Below the pieces are notes generated by a model. It saw only the letters and a program-made list of their open reading frames with translations. It was not told the origin of the DNA and did no database searches. Positions 12,241 through 23,839 of a stretch of 64,000 nt of DNA are shown one piece after another. The number at the start of each line of letters is the position of its first letter. Position 1 is the first letter of the stretch. The DNA is taken from NCBI GenBank assembly GCA_029204225.1, contig CM055106.1, positions 38,156,036 through 38,220,035 on the forward strand, read 5' to 3'. Position numbers and translations under genes: made by a program. This stretch comes from Diphasiastrum complanatum. Lineage: Eukaryota > Streptophyta > Lycopodiopsida > Lycopodiales > Lycopodiaceae.

Positions 12241-12480
12241 GTAGAGATGACCACCAAATAGACATGACCAACTCTCTTGACTTGACCTAACCTACATTAG
12301 GAGTGGTTTTCCACGTGGCATCTTGGCCTTCCATGTGTGGAACCCAATTATACACAATATTTACAAAGTTCTACATGGCTAGATTTGCCAAAATAGGCTA
12401 GTTTTCACACTCCTCCTCAAATCTAACCTTGGAAACAATAATGTATCTATATACAATTCTAAGATCTGTGTGGAGCCTCA
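12241..12480 (-). mobile_element. Copia 3' end: polypurine tract and LTR fragment
   Basis: Read on the minus strand, about 12480-12421 resembles the last residues of a copia RNase H. It is followed by the polypurine tract TTGAGGAGGAG (12410-12420) and an LTR beginning TGTGAAAACTAG at 12409. The LTR continues to about 12241 and is then joined directly to integrase sequence of the element at 10606-12240, so it is truncated. Confidence 0.65.
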
Positions 12481-13212
12481 TGATCCCACATTATCCAAAG
12501 TTATTGTTTTATACTATAAAAATTTTCAATTTTTATACATGTAAATGTGCTATAGTGCCTAAATTCATGTAAAGGCCTATTTGCATCTTGTAAATTCACT
12601 TCTAAGTTATAACTCGCAAAATTTTATGCTCCATTCTATAGAGACATTAGCGGATCTCAACCAACATCTTAATGGTTGATAAATGTCATTCAAGCCAGTG
12701 ATCGTTCCTATAAGGTCCACACTTCGTGCCATTGTACACACGCACAGATTTGAGTATCAATAGAGAGAAGAGAGCCAATTTCTATAAGCTTGAGCATTCT
12801 TTCCCTCTGCCATCTCTTACAACGTTACTTCTTATTAATTGAGCGAATACACTCTGAACGATCTATAATTGTTTGTGACACTTGTCTGTCAACGTCACAC
12901 ATACTTTTAATTTCTTACTAAATTTCAGTTACTCTAACTTGGATTTTCAGGCATCACCAGAGAGCGACAATTCTAAGTAATGTGTGCAGAGAATTTGCTA
13001 AAGCTGCTAAGTGAAACTTCTTTCAATTTTAAATGAGCTATGTGTTCAGATAACGAACTTGTCTGATGCTCTGTTCTGTGTGCTTCCTGTGATAAGAACT
13101 AGTTCTCTGTGTTCGATTAAGAGGAATCATTAGCCAATTCGTTCAGCTTCAAAATGTCTATCATGACAAAACCTGCATTGTTGCACAGTCCTAGTGATGT
13201 TTCGACTTTTGT
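12481..13212. other. Unassigned spacer
   Basis: No gene or repeat family recognised. It could include LTR or leader sequence of the minus-strand relic that follows, but no primer-binding site or terminal repeat was found. Confidence 0.4.
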
Positions 13213-14590
13213 TCATGTCGCTCGTTCCTCCTGCAGAAGTTTCTGGATAGCAACATTGTCCCAATTTGCTTTCAGCACTTGTTGTTTTAAAGAATCAATT
13301 GTTGTATGAAAATTCAAAAACTTGGCTTCAATCGCCTTATTGATTTTTTTCAAAGAATCAACTTCCTTTATTGAGGTTTGAAGTTGATTTTTGAGCGAAC
13401 GATCTCGTTCGAGCAGTTGACTGTTGTCTACTTCGAGCGAGTTGATCTTCTCGTAGGATTCTTTGATAGATTCATGGAGCTTTTTCTCTGCATCGATCAG
13501 CTCCATAGTGCTTTTCTGGTTATATTTATAATATTCATAAATTTCAACAACTAAATTTCTGGCTATGGCGGTCATAGTGTTGAACCACTGGGGGTGTTGG
13601 TCAGATTCATCTTCATCTGCGTCACCTACCCGACTATCGCCCTCTACAGTTTTGCAAGTCTTGCCAGAAATATCTGACTGAGTTTCTTCTCGATCTGAGT
13701 CACTTGAGCTCTTCTGCTTTTGTGAGATTGAAGCATAAACTAGCTTTGTTAAGTCAGGTGCAGCAGCACCATCTATGTCCATGGATGTGGTGGTATCGAC
13801 ATCCTTTTGTGAAGCAGCAACATCGACTTCCATAGCTATCATGTCTGCTACTTGGATTGTTGGTGCAGTTGTGGTGGATGTGGCAGGTGTGGTCAGGAGG
13901 CTAGATAGGTTGACTGATGTTGTAGGCAATAGTCTTCCCATCAGAAAACTCTTTTTCTCATCGCTTAGGATTCCAAAATATTTGCACAGTCACGAAAGGT
14001 GCGCTCCTACTGCCGAAAATTTCTTGTGCTTACTCCACCTCAAAAATGCCTTGTAGGCTATGCTTCCAAAACAGACAGGATTACTGGCTATTGCGTCTAA
14101 TAGATATCCAAAATTTTGCGCCGATATGGTGGCATCAGCATCCGTCAACGTCTGTCAAAAAGATTACTTGATTCACATATTTACAAAAAACTTCTGGCGT
14201 CCTTGATTATGGAAATCTTGTATCATTTCATGGGTACGAAACAGTTGCTCAGAAAGTAAGTGTTTTCATCGACCGCATCCCTGTTTGTAGAAATGACATT
14301 AACATCTAGTGGTAATCCAAGGGCGGTGGAGAAAACTTCCGCCAAAATAGTGAAGGACTTTCGTCGAACATGAACTTATAAATCAGATTCAGATACCAAG
14401 TGGATGGAATGAATGAACTCGGTGCTGACTTTCGAGAGTATAGCTGAAGGATCCACCTTCAAATTTCCCAACTTGCATTGATTCAAAAGAGACTGGATTG
14501 ATGCCAATCGAATGCCTACGAGTGCTTTCCATGTAATGGTAGAGCTTGATCCCGAAGCCATTGTACAAATAATAAATGAAAGCTCCAAAA
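13213..14590 (-). pseudogene. Unrecognised coiled-coil, gag-like coding remnant
   Basis: The longest open piece, 13213-13941 on the minus strand (242 codons), has a Thr/Ala/Ser-rich start, an acidic middle (KQKSSSDSDREETQSD) and a C-terminal heptad-rich region of about 100 residues likely to form a coiled coil (ELIDAEKKLHESIKESYEKI). Upstream minus-strand frames to about 14590, interrupted by stops, read MASGSSSTITWKALVGIRLA and RRKSFTILAEVFSTALGLPL. That is reminiscent of gag-like 'putative plant transposon protein' sequences and similar in style to the relic at 47.3 kb. I cannot name the family, and no pol domains flank it. Confidence 0.4.
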
Positions 14591-14844
14591 ATCGTGATCG
14601 AAGGCTTGATCACAAAGATAATGATCATAAATAAGCTAAGAAAGCATAAAAAAACAATGCAACAAGAGATCGTGAGAAGGAAAATAGAAAAATGGCAATG
14701 ATATGTAGTGGCAGTGTGGAGAGGATGATGACATGTCCTTTTGATGTGACATATGTCACTTCCTTTATCAATGGCATGCATGGCTCATAGTTTCATAATA
14801 TGATTGACAATATAGTCTTTATTGTGGTAAGACTATTTGTGAAA

Positions 14845-14877
14845 ATGAAATAAATAAATAAATAAATAAATAAATTT
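14845..14877. repeat. (AAAT)n microsatellite
   Basis: About eight tandem AAAT units. Confidence 0.9.
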
Positions 14878-14969
14878 TATGATGACGTCGTTTTTATGTG
14901 TGGACATAAACACGTGTGAATAATGATAACCACATGGCCATCATCTTTAATAGATGGATACAAAAAGTT

Positions 14970-15185
14970 CGTCAAGAGATTCTTGAAAGACTCTAGAAAA
15001 GATGCTAGAAAGATTCTAGAAAAGGTTTTCGAAAGATTCTAGAAGAGATTCTCGAAAGAGCCTAGAAAGCTTCTCGAATGGTATTCCTAGAAAGATTTGC
15101 GAATGATTCTAGAAAAGATTAGACGCTGTGGATTCTCGAATGATCCTAGAAAGATTAGACTAGAAAGATTCTCGAATGCGAATGG
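14970..15185. promoter_or_regulatory. Cluster of heat-shock-element-like TTCnnGAA motifs
   Basis: About nine inverted half-site pairs of the form TTCnnGAA or close variants (TTCTAGAA, TTCTCGAA, TTCTTGAA) occur within roughly 210 bp, each in a short AGATTCTAGAAA-like repeat. TTCnnGAA is the core of plant heat-shock elements bound by HSF trimers. The cluster lies immediately upstream of an LTR-like sequence (15210-15500). A regulatory role is inference; a simple degenerate tandem repeat would look the same. Confidence 0.45.
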
Positions 15186-15209
15186 TTTATGAAGGAATAA
15201 CTATTGATT

Positions 15210-15500
15210 TTTTTCTTATTCGTGAAATATTATCAAACCCTTTGTGTTTCGTGTAAAAGATTCAACTAGTTTGATCATTTTGTCAATATTTCCATATTTG
15301 GCATATTGAGACCAAAACTTATTTTAGACTTAGAAAATAACTTTTCAAAGTTCATTAGTCTAAATTTCATTTGAATAAACACTTTTTGAAAGTGTGATAA
15401 AGTTTGGAGGCGAGTTTTAGGAGATCCAAATTTGAATAGTTGGGTACATTGAATCTAGTCCCAAAAATAGCACAGTTAAAGCAAAAAAACATTATTTGGC
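15210..15500 (+). mobile_element. Diverged LTR fragment related to the 41 kb LTR
   Basis: Phrases around 15350-15470 (TTTGAATAAACACTT, GAAAGTGTG, TTGAATCTAGTC) match, in the same order, the reverse complement of about 41405-41530 in the LTR at 40745-41628. The two are clearly diverged. Boundaries are not defined. Confidence 0.5.
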
Positions 15501-15925
15501 CATGTAATTATGTCATCAAATTATATTAGATCTATGACACCTAGATTATTAATAAACTAATTGTTTTATGACATCACCGATTTGACATAATATTATGTCA
15601 TAAAATCTTTAAAAACTTGTCAAATTACTTGTTTATTAATAATATGTACTATTTCTTATCTCATGATTTTGTCTTGTATGTCAAATCTCAAGAAAAATAA
15701 AATTTATAACAATATAAAACTAGTTTTAACCACTAAATACTACCATAATGATCTTTGAATTGATTTTTTTACATATTAAAGAATATATTTTATGTAAAAT
15801 CCTACAATAAAATATTCTCATAAAATCTAGGAAAGATTACGAGAATATTGAATGACATTTGAAGCATGCAAGCCCATGTGGGGGACCCTCTCACGTGCCA
15901 AGAGAGGGAAAGAAAATGCGTGAAA
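15501..15925. other. AT-rich spacer
   Basis: No gene or defined repeat recognised. Confidence 0.5.
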
Positions 15926-15980
15926 CATCCACGCGTGGATCATCCACGCGTGGATAACTTCTGCGTGGATAATCCACGCG
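15926..15980. repeat. Tandem palindromes with core ATCCACGCGTGGAT
   Basis: Two adjacent perfect 14-bp palindromes ATCCACGCGTGGAT are followed by a third, GCGTGGATAATCCACGC. The same words form a larger cluster at 21272-21790. Confidence 0.85.
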
Positions 15981-16989
15981 AAACTTGAATGCCAATAAAA
16001 TAGCATTTTCGCGAGCATTCTTGCTCCTCTTCTTTTGCTTTCAAGTTTTATAGGTTTTCTAATCTAGTGTTTAATGCTCTTGCTTGCTATTGCTCTTCTA
16101 AGCTCTATAGATCTTGCTTGCTTGCTTGCAACATGATGACCAAAAAAAAGAAAAATAACTTGAAGACCCATTTTTTTTTAAATTTATTAAATCTTTTTAA
16201 AAAGTATCCAAATTTAAAATGCCTCAAATAAATATATTGTAATGGTAAAAAAATGTTGTATTTTGCAAGAAAATAATTTAAGCTACAAAAATTTGGTCAA
16301 TAGATTTTTATAAATAACTTAAAATTAGCTTATATTAAATAATAGTACTATTTAAAATAAAATCATTAGATACACAACCACTAAAATACCTAAAAAATAG
16401 TTTTTGCTTACTAAAAACAAAAGTTATAGTTTTTTTTTTTGGAATTTTAAAAGTTTTCTAAATAACAATTTTTGTGTTGAAAAAAATATTTTTAAAATTA
16501 TAATAATCAATATTTTTTAAATTTTAAATTTTTGAAAATCTTTACTTACACCCACGTAACTTAATTAAATATTTAAACATTAAATAAATGCAAATAAAAT
16601 TACTTTACAATAATCAAGATTTAATTATTTGTGATAATATTTAAATCACCCTAAAAAATATATAATTTTTTTTTTCATTTCCTATAATTTTTAACAATTC
16701 TTTTTTACAAAAAATATTATAAAAACACATCTAAAACTAAAATATTGTAAACTTGACAAATCATTACAATTTTAATTTTTGGTAATGATTATCAATGTTA
16801 AAATTTTTCAAATATTTAAAATTTAAAATTTAAATCGTTCAAAGAAAAATTTAAAAATATTAAATCAATTAAAAAGAATTCAAAACACAATACATCAAAA
16901 AATATAAACACAATTATTTTTTAAAACAAAAAAGAATTTTCTATTTACAAAAATCATCAATGTCATTTACATCTTTTTCTTTTGTTTTT
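15981..16989. other. Very AT-rich spacer
   Basis: About 1 kb of almost pure A/T-rich sequence with no open frame or recognised repeat. The last 0.8 kb is the most AT-rich part of the window. Confidence 0.6.
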
Positions 16990-19698
16990 TCTTGAGTAGC
17001 CACTATACTATCAAGTGGCAGCTCTTCTACAATTTTCTCGACTACAGTTACTACATTGTAATCTTGAACCAAGACATCAACAAGTATCATCATTTAATGA
17101 TTCCTTTATCTGAAATCCATATGATATATCGGCGATGCAGAGTGTACAAGGTCTTTTTCTTAAAAAATTTAAAATTTTTTTACAATCATCCTCCTCAACA
17201 GAGTAAAAACATGGCTGATCATCGACACTTTTGGGAAAGTAGGTCTCTAATGGATCCTCCTCCACAATGGACTCACCCCGTGCCAATCTCTCTTTGTCCC
17301 TTTTTTCTTGCTTTTGCCTTCAGAATATGTCTCTTGAATTGCTCAGGAAGAACTTTGTTTTTTTTTGTCTTCAGGAGACTGAAAAGGAAAAAGCTATGCT
17401 TAGCATGGGAGACAAAAAATATAAAATAGAATAGGAGAATTAACTTATCAAAAAAAGATAATTAAATTAAAAAAATATATGCTTAGCATAGGAGACATAG
17501 AATATAGAAAAGAAACAATTAATAAGCACCTATGCTAAGCATGGGTGAAATAAATACCATGTCTCTAAACAAAATAAAAAATGGACTCAGGGCTTTATTT
17601 TGGCTGTTCAGAGGATAAAGCCTCTGGCACTCATCGAAATTTTGACAATTTAACCCTATCACAAGCGCTTCTTGAACTTTCATAAATAATTTGTGCATGC
17701 ATTACAAAATATAATTGTTAAAAATCCAATCAAATTATGAAAATCATTTTATTGAAAAAGGTAACATGAAAATAAATATTTAAATTATGATTATTACCTC
17801 TGAAATTCTTTTCCCATTTCTGCCAGGGGAAGTTGACAATCGGCAACTCTTAAAAGAACACTTATTATTAGCTCTGAAGAGCTAATCCCTTGCATATTCT
17901 TCCACTCTGATATTCTCATTTCAGTAGAAATTGGCTTCAGAGTTTGAGTGCTCACAACCTTTTTTTTGGACTTTGAGGCATCCTGAGCAGGTTGGCCTTA
18001 AGAAAATTGTTCCACTTATCAAAAATTTTATCAACAAGGGCCAACACCTGAAATAAAATAAAAAATTAATTAATAAAGAATTTAACCAATATTAAAATTG
18101 AGCTCAAAATTTTAGTTTGACAAAAACATTTTAAAAAGATTATAACATATATTATGACCAGAGCATTCCATGACGAGCATAGTCAAACAAATTACCTGGT
18201 CACTAGGAAAAAAAAATTATCATATTTAGTAAAGCTCTGCGTAGGATTTTTCGAATCACAAGACAGGCTTGTCTCTTGAGCACATAGTGCTTTTAGCTCA
18301 AGTTGATTCACATCTCCTGCTTTGGAGACTCTCATGTATTCTTTGTGAAAAAAACGAATTCTTTGTATCACGGTCATCTTCATCCGATAGTCCTAATCAA
18401 TATTATGGTCCCAAGCCAATAATTTCGCTTCTTCCACTGTTAGGCCAACAAATGCAATGACACTCACAATTCGAAAGCTTGGGATATGGGGATATTCTTG
18501 AGATAATTATTTTTGAGCTTGTAAACTGTGTATCCCCCCAAGAACAAAAAAATGATATGAATCTAATAAAGACAAATCAAAATTTTCAACATCGTTGCAT
18601 TTGTTGGGATCAACCAAAACAACAAAGGGAGTAACTATGGCTTGTGTATAATCTTTAGATTTTATTTTTTAAATTATGTACATGTGCTTCATTAGGCTCT
18701 CTAACTTCCATTGGCCTGTCTCCTGTTATTGGGTCTGCAAGTGGCCTATCACACTGATTTATGTCTAAAATTAAAGTTGTTTCTTTTATTTTTTTTGTTT
18801 TATAGATATCCTCTCTTAATTTGGCAAGTTCAAAGTTGTCTTGTAATGGGCGGATGGATGCACCAGGTAGCAACAAAGATGGTTCGGTGACGGCTTTTTT
18901 GCTTTCAGCAAAAGGGATGGACTTATGGCGATGTGTAGCCATGGTCTTTGGGCGTGACTTAGGTCTAGTGGACGAAGTCTCAGAAATATTATGAGATCTT
19001 TTCTTTTTTGGGATGAGGGACAACTACGGTTTCATCTTCAACATTTTCAGAGGCCGGCTTTGTGACCTGAGCAGTGGTAGAAGCGGGCTTGCGAGGTCCA
19101 ATAGATACACCTTTTGAACTCCGTAATGAATAGACCGGATCTTTTCCCTCAACAATAGTAGCTAAACCATTTTTAAGCATTGCTTCATGCTCTGAACAAA
19201 AACAAAAATCGAGTTTAAAATATAATGACTAAAAGCTTAAATCTAAAAGTTTAAATAATTTTATATCTAATAACAACTATGCTAAACATGAAACAAACAT
19301 GATTAAAAATATATTTTATAATTACTCACCAAAGTAACTAGAGCTTTATCAAAATAGGCTTTGATGGCCTCGTCCTGACAAAGTCGGATCTTTATCATAG
19401 TCTCGTTCAGAATGAAAATAGAACAACACTTATCCGTCTCCTTTACAAGTACATTCACAAAACCTTCTTCTTGATCGTCATTTGGTTGATCAGCAAGCAA
19501 TCTTTCTTGAACTTTGAATTGCGAGTTTCCTCTGCCAGGCTTCTCAGCTAAATGAATAAAAAGCTCCGAAAGCTTTGTGTTGTTGACCCCTTTGGTGAAA
19601 TAGTACATGAATTTTTTCTTATCTTTTAACAAAATATCTTGAGGTTTTCCCGAAATTTTAAAAGAAATCCTTGACATTTTGGAAATTATCAAAGACAA
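16990..19698 (-). pseudogene. Unit X: unrecognised multi-exon coding remnant
   Basis: Several minus-strand open segments look like exons of one split gene. The first, 19303-19698 (MSRISFKISGKPQDILLKDK...), ends at a GTGAGT donor near 19327. The second starts after a TTGTTCAG acceptor near 19190 (EHEAMLKNGLATIVEGKD, basic Pro/Ser-rich) and shifts frame near 19015 into PKKKRSHNISETSSTRPKS. Another segment near 17800-17990 reads MRISEWKNMQGISSSELIIS up to an AG/GTAATA donor. The last, 17290-17420, has KNKVLPEQFKRHILKAKA and continues, after a likely one-base shift, as ARGESIVEEDPLETYFPKSV with several Cys residues. The block at 17290-17420 recurs at 10430-10605. No known domain was identified. 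Frame damage suggests a pseudogene, but a gene with small introns cannot be excluded. Confidence 0.42.
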
Positions 19699-19861
19699 TT
19701 GAAAATCTGCAAAAAAAAAAAAACTTTTTAGGAAAATTTAAAACGCTATCTTAATGAAAATACTGAAAACTTTAATAAAACAAGCCATTTTTTGTGAAAA
19801 AAAAATAAAAAACAAAACTACAAATTCAACATATTTTCTTATTAAAATATCTCAAAAGGAT

Positions 19862-20476
19862 CACTTTTCTGAGACAAAAGGTGAAAGGGGAATTGTTGCA
19901 AAACAATCCCCAAAAGTATGAACAACAACGTAGGGCCTCCGCCGAGAAGCTCTTAAAACATGGCCAAAGTCACTTGGGATCGGGAGGAAGGGGCATCTAG
20001 AAGCCCAATTTGTAAGTGCAATATTTTTTAATATGATTCTATTTTTGTAGTGAGATTGTTAATGTTTTTTATTGCTAAACTATGTTTTTTTGTTGACTGT
20101 AGCTTAGTGATTTTGGAAGACACCTGACCGCCGCGGAGTACAAGCAAGGTTATGATCATGGATATGCCGGCCTTAAGGCTTTTATGGAATCCCATGGATT
20201 GTTTCCAATCGTAAACTCTTAACCTCTATTATTTTGTGATTGTTTACTTTGTGGTTTACAAGTAAGTTTAATCTCAATTTAATTAAATCTTTGATTCTAT
20301 TTTGTAGAGAGGCTCTACAACTTCAAGTGTTCATGATGTGGAAGAAAATATGAAAAATGTGGAAGAGAACGTAGAAGAGTACGTGAATGAGAGCGAAGGG
20401 GAGTTTGAAGATGTGGACACCAACGTACACCTACAAGATGAAGGAAGCGAGGAGGGAAGAAGTGATGATGAGTAGA
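19862..20476 (+). pseudogene. Unrecognised three-exon coding remnant, acidic C-terminus
   Basis: Three collinear plus-strand segments with plausible splice sites. 19877-19992 reads LQNNPQKYEQQRRASAEKLL and KHGQSHLGSGGRG before a GTAAGTGC donor. 20102-20219 begins after TGACTGTAG and reads SDFGRHLTAAEYKQGYDHGY. 20308-20475 is strongly acidic (VEENMKNVEENVEEYVNESE...) and ends in GSEEGRSDDE before TAG. Such a basic, Gly-rich then acidic layout occurs in En/Spm-type accessory transposases, but I cannot assign it. It is divergent from the minus-strand gene at 16990-19698, with about 160 bp between them. Confidence 0.4.
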
Positions 20477-20599
20477 GGTTTTTAAATTAAATGTAAGGCC
20501 TTGTAGAAGGCAATGTAGGAAGAGAGAATTTATTCTCTCATCAATGTACTTGTTTTTAAATCAATCAATATAATGTTTTGGCATCACATCATTCTTGCA

Positions 20600-20775
20600 A
20601 AATTTTTGAATGCATATATTTTTAATCCATGAATGCAAATGTCTATTGAATACACATCTATTGATTGCAAATGTATCTATTGATGTATTCAATGCAATGT
20701 ATAGTCTATTTAATGCACATCTATGCAATGCAACTGTATCCATTGATGAATTCAATGCAATGTATCTATTTTAGC
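20600..20775. repeat. Degenerate AATGCAATGTATCTATTGATG tandem repeat
   Basis: The words AATGCAATGTAT, CTATTGATG and variants recur about six to eight times with irregular spacing, as in a degenerate minisatellite. Confidence 0.6.
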
Positions 20776-21271
20776 ACTTGATTTGCATGCTAGAATGCAC
20801 AATAAAAAGTAATGGAAAGCACAATGAAAAATAATGGAAACCACAATATAATGCTCAATAGATAACACATTAAGTTATCAACTAAATATCAAATGAATCA
20901 AAATAAATGTGTGTTTACCTTTACTATTGTATCTCCACTGTTTTGCAATCTTTGTTTTTCCTTTTGCATGCACTTGGTCTTTGAATCCTTTGCAATGAAA
21001 GCTCATTTTTCATTTTTCATATCCAAACCTACATCACAAACAAAAAAGATCTTAAAACTTATGATCACAAAACACATATTATTAACATCCATCAATGAAC
21101 TAAAAATCCTAAACACTATCAATCTTCTCACTCACATTCATCCTCATCTCATTCTCACTCCCATCTATACTCTCTTTTTCTCTCTCACACACAACACAAA
21201 AATAGAAAGTCACCTCTAGTTTCGGAGCGAACCACATTTTGGTTCGTTGCAAATGTTTTTTTTTTGGACAA
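20776..21271. other. Unassigned spacer
   Basis: No gene recognised. The stretch contains a pyrimidine-rich segment at 21125-21190. Confidence 0.5.
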
Positions 21272-21790
21272 AAAATGTTGCGTGGATTATCCACACGCCA
21301 AATGTTTTTTTTTTGGACAAAAAATGTTGCATGGATTATCCACGTATGGATAATCCACGCAAATTCCAGAAACCCATCCGCGTGGATATTAAAAAAAGTC
21401 TATCCACGCGGTATCCACGGCCTCAACTCTCTGGATTTTGTGTGGGTAAAGCAAATTTTGCGTGGATCATCCACGCATGGATAATTATCCATGCAATATC
21501 CACGTAAAAGCCGAGCCTTTTTTATCTAATTTTTACTATGGCGTGGATAATCCACTCGTGGATTATCCACGCAAATTAGAATTCCTATTTCCGGCTCCGA
21601 GTGTCGGAGGTTTTCCCGGCTGCCGGTAGTCGGACTTGGTGTGGATAATCCACGCGTGGATAATCCACGCATTTTGAATTTTACGACATCCGGCCGATCT
21701 GCTGTCGGAAATGACATTTGCGTGGAACATCCACGCGCGGATAATCCACACGTATATCCACCCCAATCCATGGCTATATGCACGCAAAAA
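21272..21790. repeat. Cluster of GCGTGGATAATCCACGC palindromes
   Basis: About ten occurrences of the inverted word pair CGTGGAT/ATCCACG lie within 520 bp, near 21281, 21332, 21380, 21405, 21462, 21542, 21641, 21720 and 21745. Several are perfect (GTGGATAATCCAC, CGTGGATTATCCACG). The apparent reading frames (MDNPRVDNPR-like on both strands) are simply translations of the palindrome. A short CpG-rich TCGGA/CCGGC segment lies inside at about 21593-21710. The cluster abuts the copia relic at 21838. Confidence 0.85.
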
Positions 21791-21840
21791 AAATTTTGTC
21801 CACGCATCCTCCTTTGTATTGTGCGTGGTCCCCAAGAAGC

Positions 21841-22176
21841 CGATCACCTGACAGAAAGCTCCCTAAGTGGTTTGAGAGATTGTTGCAGAGCCGCAACATG
21901 GATGACTTTCCAGGATCATGTAGCCAGGGAGAGCTACGAAGATCAACAAAAGAGAAGACACAATCTGAAAGGTATGAAGCAAATTATGCTCTCTTATCCA
22001 GTATTACTCCAAGCAAAGAACCTTCGACTTATGGTGAAGCGAAGGATGATGACATTTGGTTCAAGGCCATGGGAGAGGAGATGGAGCCAATTGCTAAGCA
22101 TAGCACATAGGACTTAGTGGAACCATCAATTGGCAAGAAACCCATTGGTTGTAAATGGGTATACAAGACTAAGTAC
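21841..22176 (+). repeat. Tandem duplication of copia linker/RT start, copy 1
   Basis: This roughly 336-bp block is repeated at 22206-22543 with many substitutions. Both run from the AAGCTCCCTAAGTGG word through GATGACTTTC to TAAATGGGTATA. Copy 1 has a stop where copy 2 reads STRDLVEPP, and ends at AAGTAC before a 30-bp unrelated joint. Confidence 0.85.
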
Positions 22177-22205
22177 TGTCGAATAAATTTTTACCAGGAA
22201 ACCAT

Positions 22206-22543
22206 TCACCCGATAGGAAGCTCCCTAAGTGGTTTGAGAGATTGAGGGAGAGTCACGACATGGATGACTTTCTAGGGTCGTCTATCCAGAGAGAGCTACG
22301 AAGATCAACAAGAGAGAAGACACAACCTGAAAGGTATGAAACAAATTATGCTCTCTTATTCAACATTATTCAAAGCAAAGCACCTTCAACTTATGTTGAA
22401 GCAAAGGATAATGACATTTGGGTCAAGGCCATGGAAGAAGAGATGGAGTCAATTGCCAAGTATAGCACACGGGACTTAGTGGAACCACCAATTGGCAAGA
22501 AACCCATTGGTTGTAAATGGGTATATAGGACTAAGTACCATGC
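22206..22543 (+). repeat. Tandem duplication of copia linker/RT start, copy 2
   Basis: The second copy of the block at 21841-22176. This one continues into the rest of RT. Confidence 0.85.
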
Positions 22544-23839
22544 AGATGGAAGTATAGCAAAGCACAAAGCAAGATTGGTGATGAAAAGGTATGCACAAAG
22601 TAAAGAGATCGACTATGAGGAGACCTTTGCGCCAGTATGTAAGTGGAATACTCTACTTTTACTTGTTGCTTTAGCTTCACATTTTGGTTGGCCTTTGCGT
22701 CAGATGGATGTGAAATCTGCTTTTCTAAATGGTGATTAGAAGAAGAGGTGTTCATGGATCAACCTGAAGGCTTTGTAGCGAAAGGATAGGAGAATAAAGT
22801 ATGTCACTTGAAGAAAGCGCTTTATGGTCTTAAATAGGCACCATGTGCGTGGTATAGCAGGATTGATGCCTACTTTCGTTCTAAGGGGATGGTGAGAACA
22901 CACTCTGATCCAAATCTTTATGTCTTATGCTTTGACAGTATGGTTGCTTTGATTGCTCTTTATGTTGATGACTTGATTATTATGGGAAATAATCAAGAGA
23001 TGATAGACATGATCAAGAAAGACCTCATGGAACAATTCAAGATGACAGATCTCAGCCTAATGCATTATTGCAGGTGTGGCAAAAAGGACACGAAGTGGGT
23101 TTAACACAGGTGAAGTATGTCAGAGAGTTGTTGCACAAGTTCAGGTTGTAGGATTGCCAGCCAGTGAACACTCCTATTGAACCAGGTAAAAAGCTTTCTA
23201 AGCTTGATGAGTCACAGCCATTTGATGCTACGCTGTATAGGCAATTAGTAGGGAGCTTGATTTACCTTACCACAACTAGACCAGATATATGCTATGTTGT
23301 TGGTATTGTAAGCCAGTTTATGACAACACCTATGGAAGCGCATTTTGCATTATGTCAAAGGCACTTCAAATTATGGCTTGATTTACAGGAAGCATGAGGG
23401 TTTACCAAAGTTATGTGGCTATGTGGATGCGGATTGTGGAGGTGACTATGACGATCAGAGATCTACCACAGTTTATGTAGTCCAGCTTTGTGGCAGTTGC
23501 TTTTCCTGGTCTAGTAAAAGAAAAGTACGATTGCTCTATCCACCATAGAAGCAAAGTATAAGGCAATGTGTAGTGCAGCACAAGAAGCTATATGGTTAAG
23601 ACAGATCTTTGAAGAAGTTGGCATGAGACAAAAAAATCTCACGACTATACATAGCAACAGTCAGAGTGGCATTCAACTAGCAAAGAATCCAGTATTCCAT
23701 GCGAGAACCAAACACATTGAGATTCAGTATCACTTTATACATGAGAGGCTACTGAGTCTTGAAATTTATGTTGTTCATTTAGTACGGAAGAACAACTAGC
23801 TGATATTTTCACTAAACCGCTTGTTAAAGTTTGATAAGT

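Noticed and set aside
20600-20775. CRISPR-like spaced repeats
   Set aside because: The repeats are degenerate with irregular spacing in a plant genome and lack uniform spacers. They are a decayed minisatellite.
21641-21807. Overlapping MDNPRVDNPR-like frames on both strands as a repeat protein
   Set aside because: Both strands encode the same peptide because the DNA is palindromic. There is no independent coding evidence.
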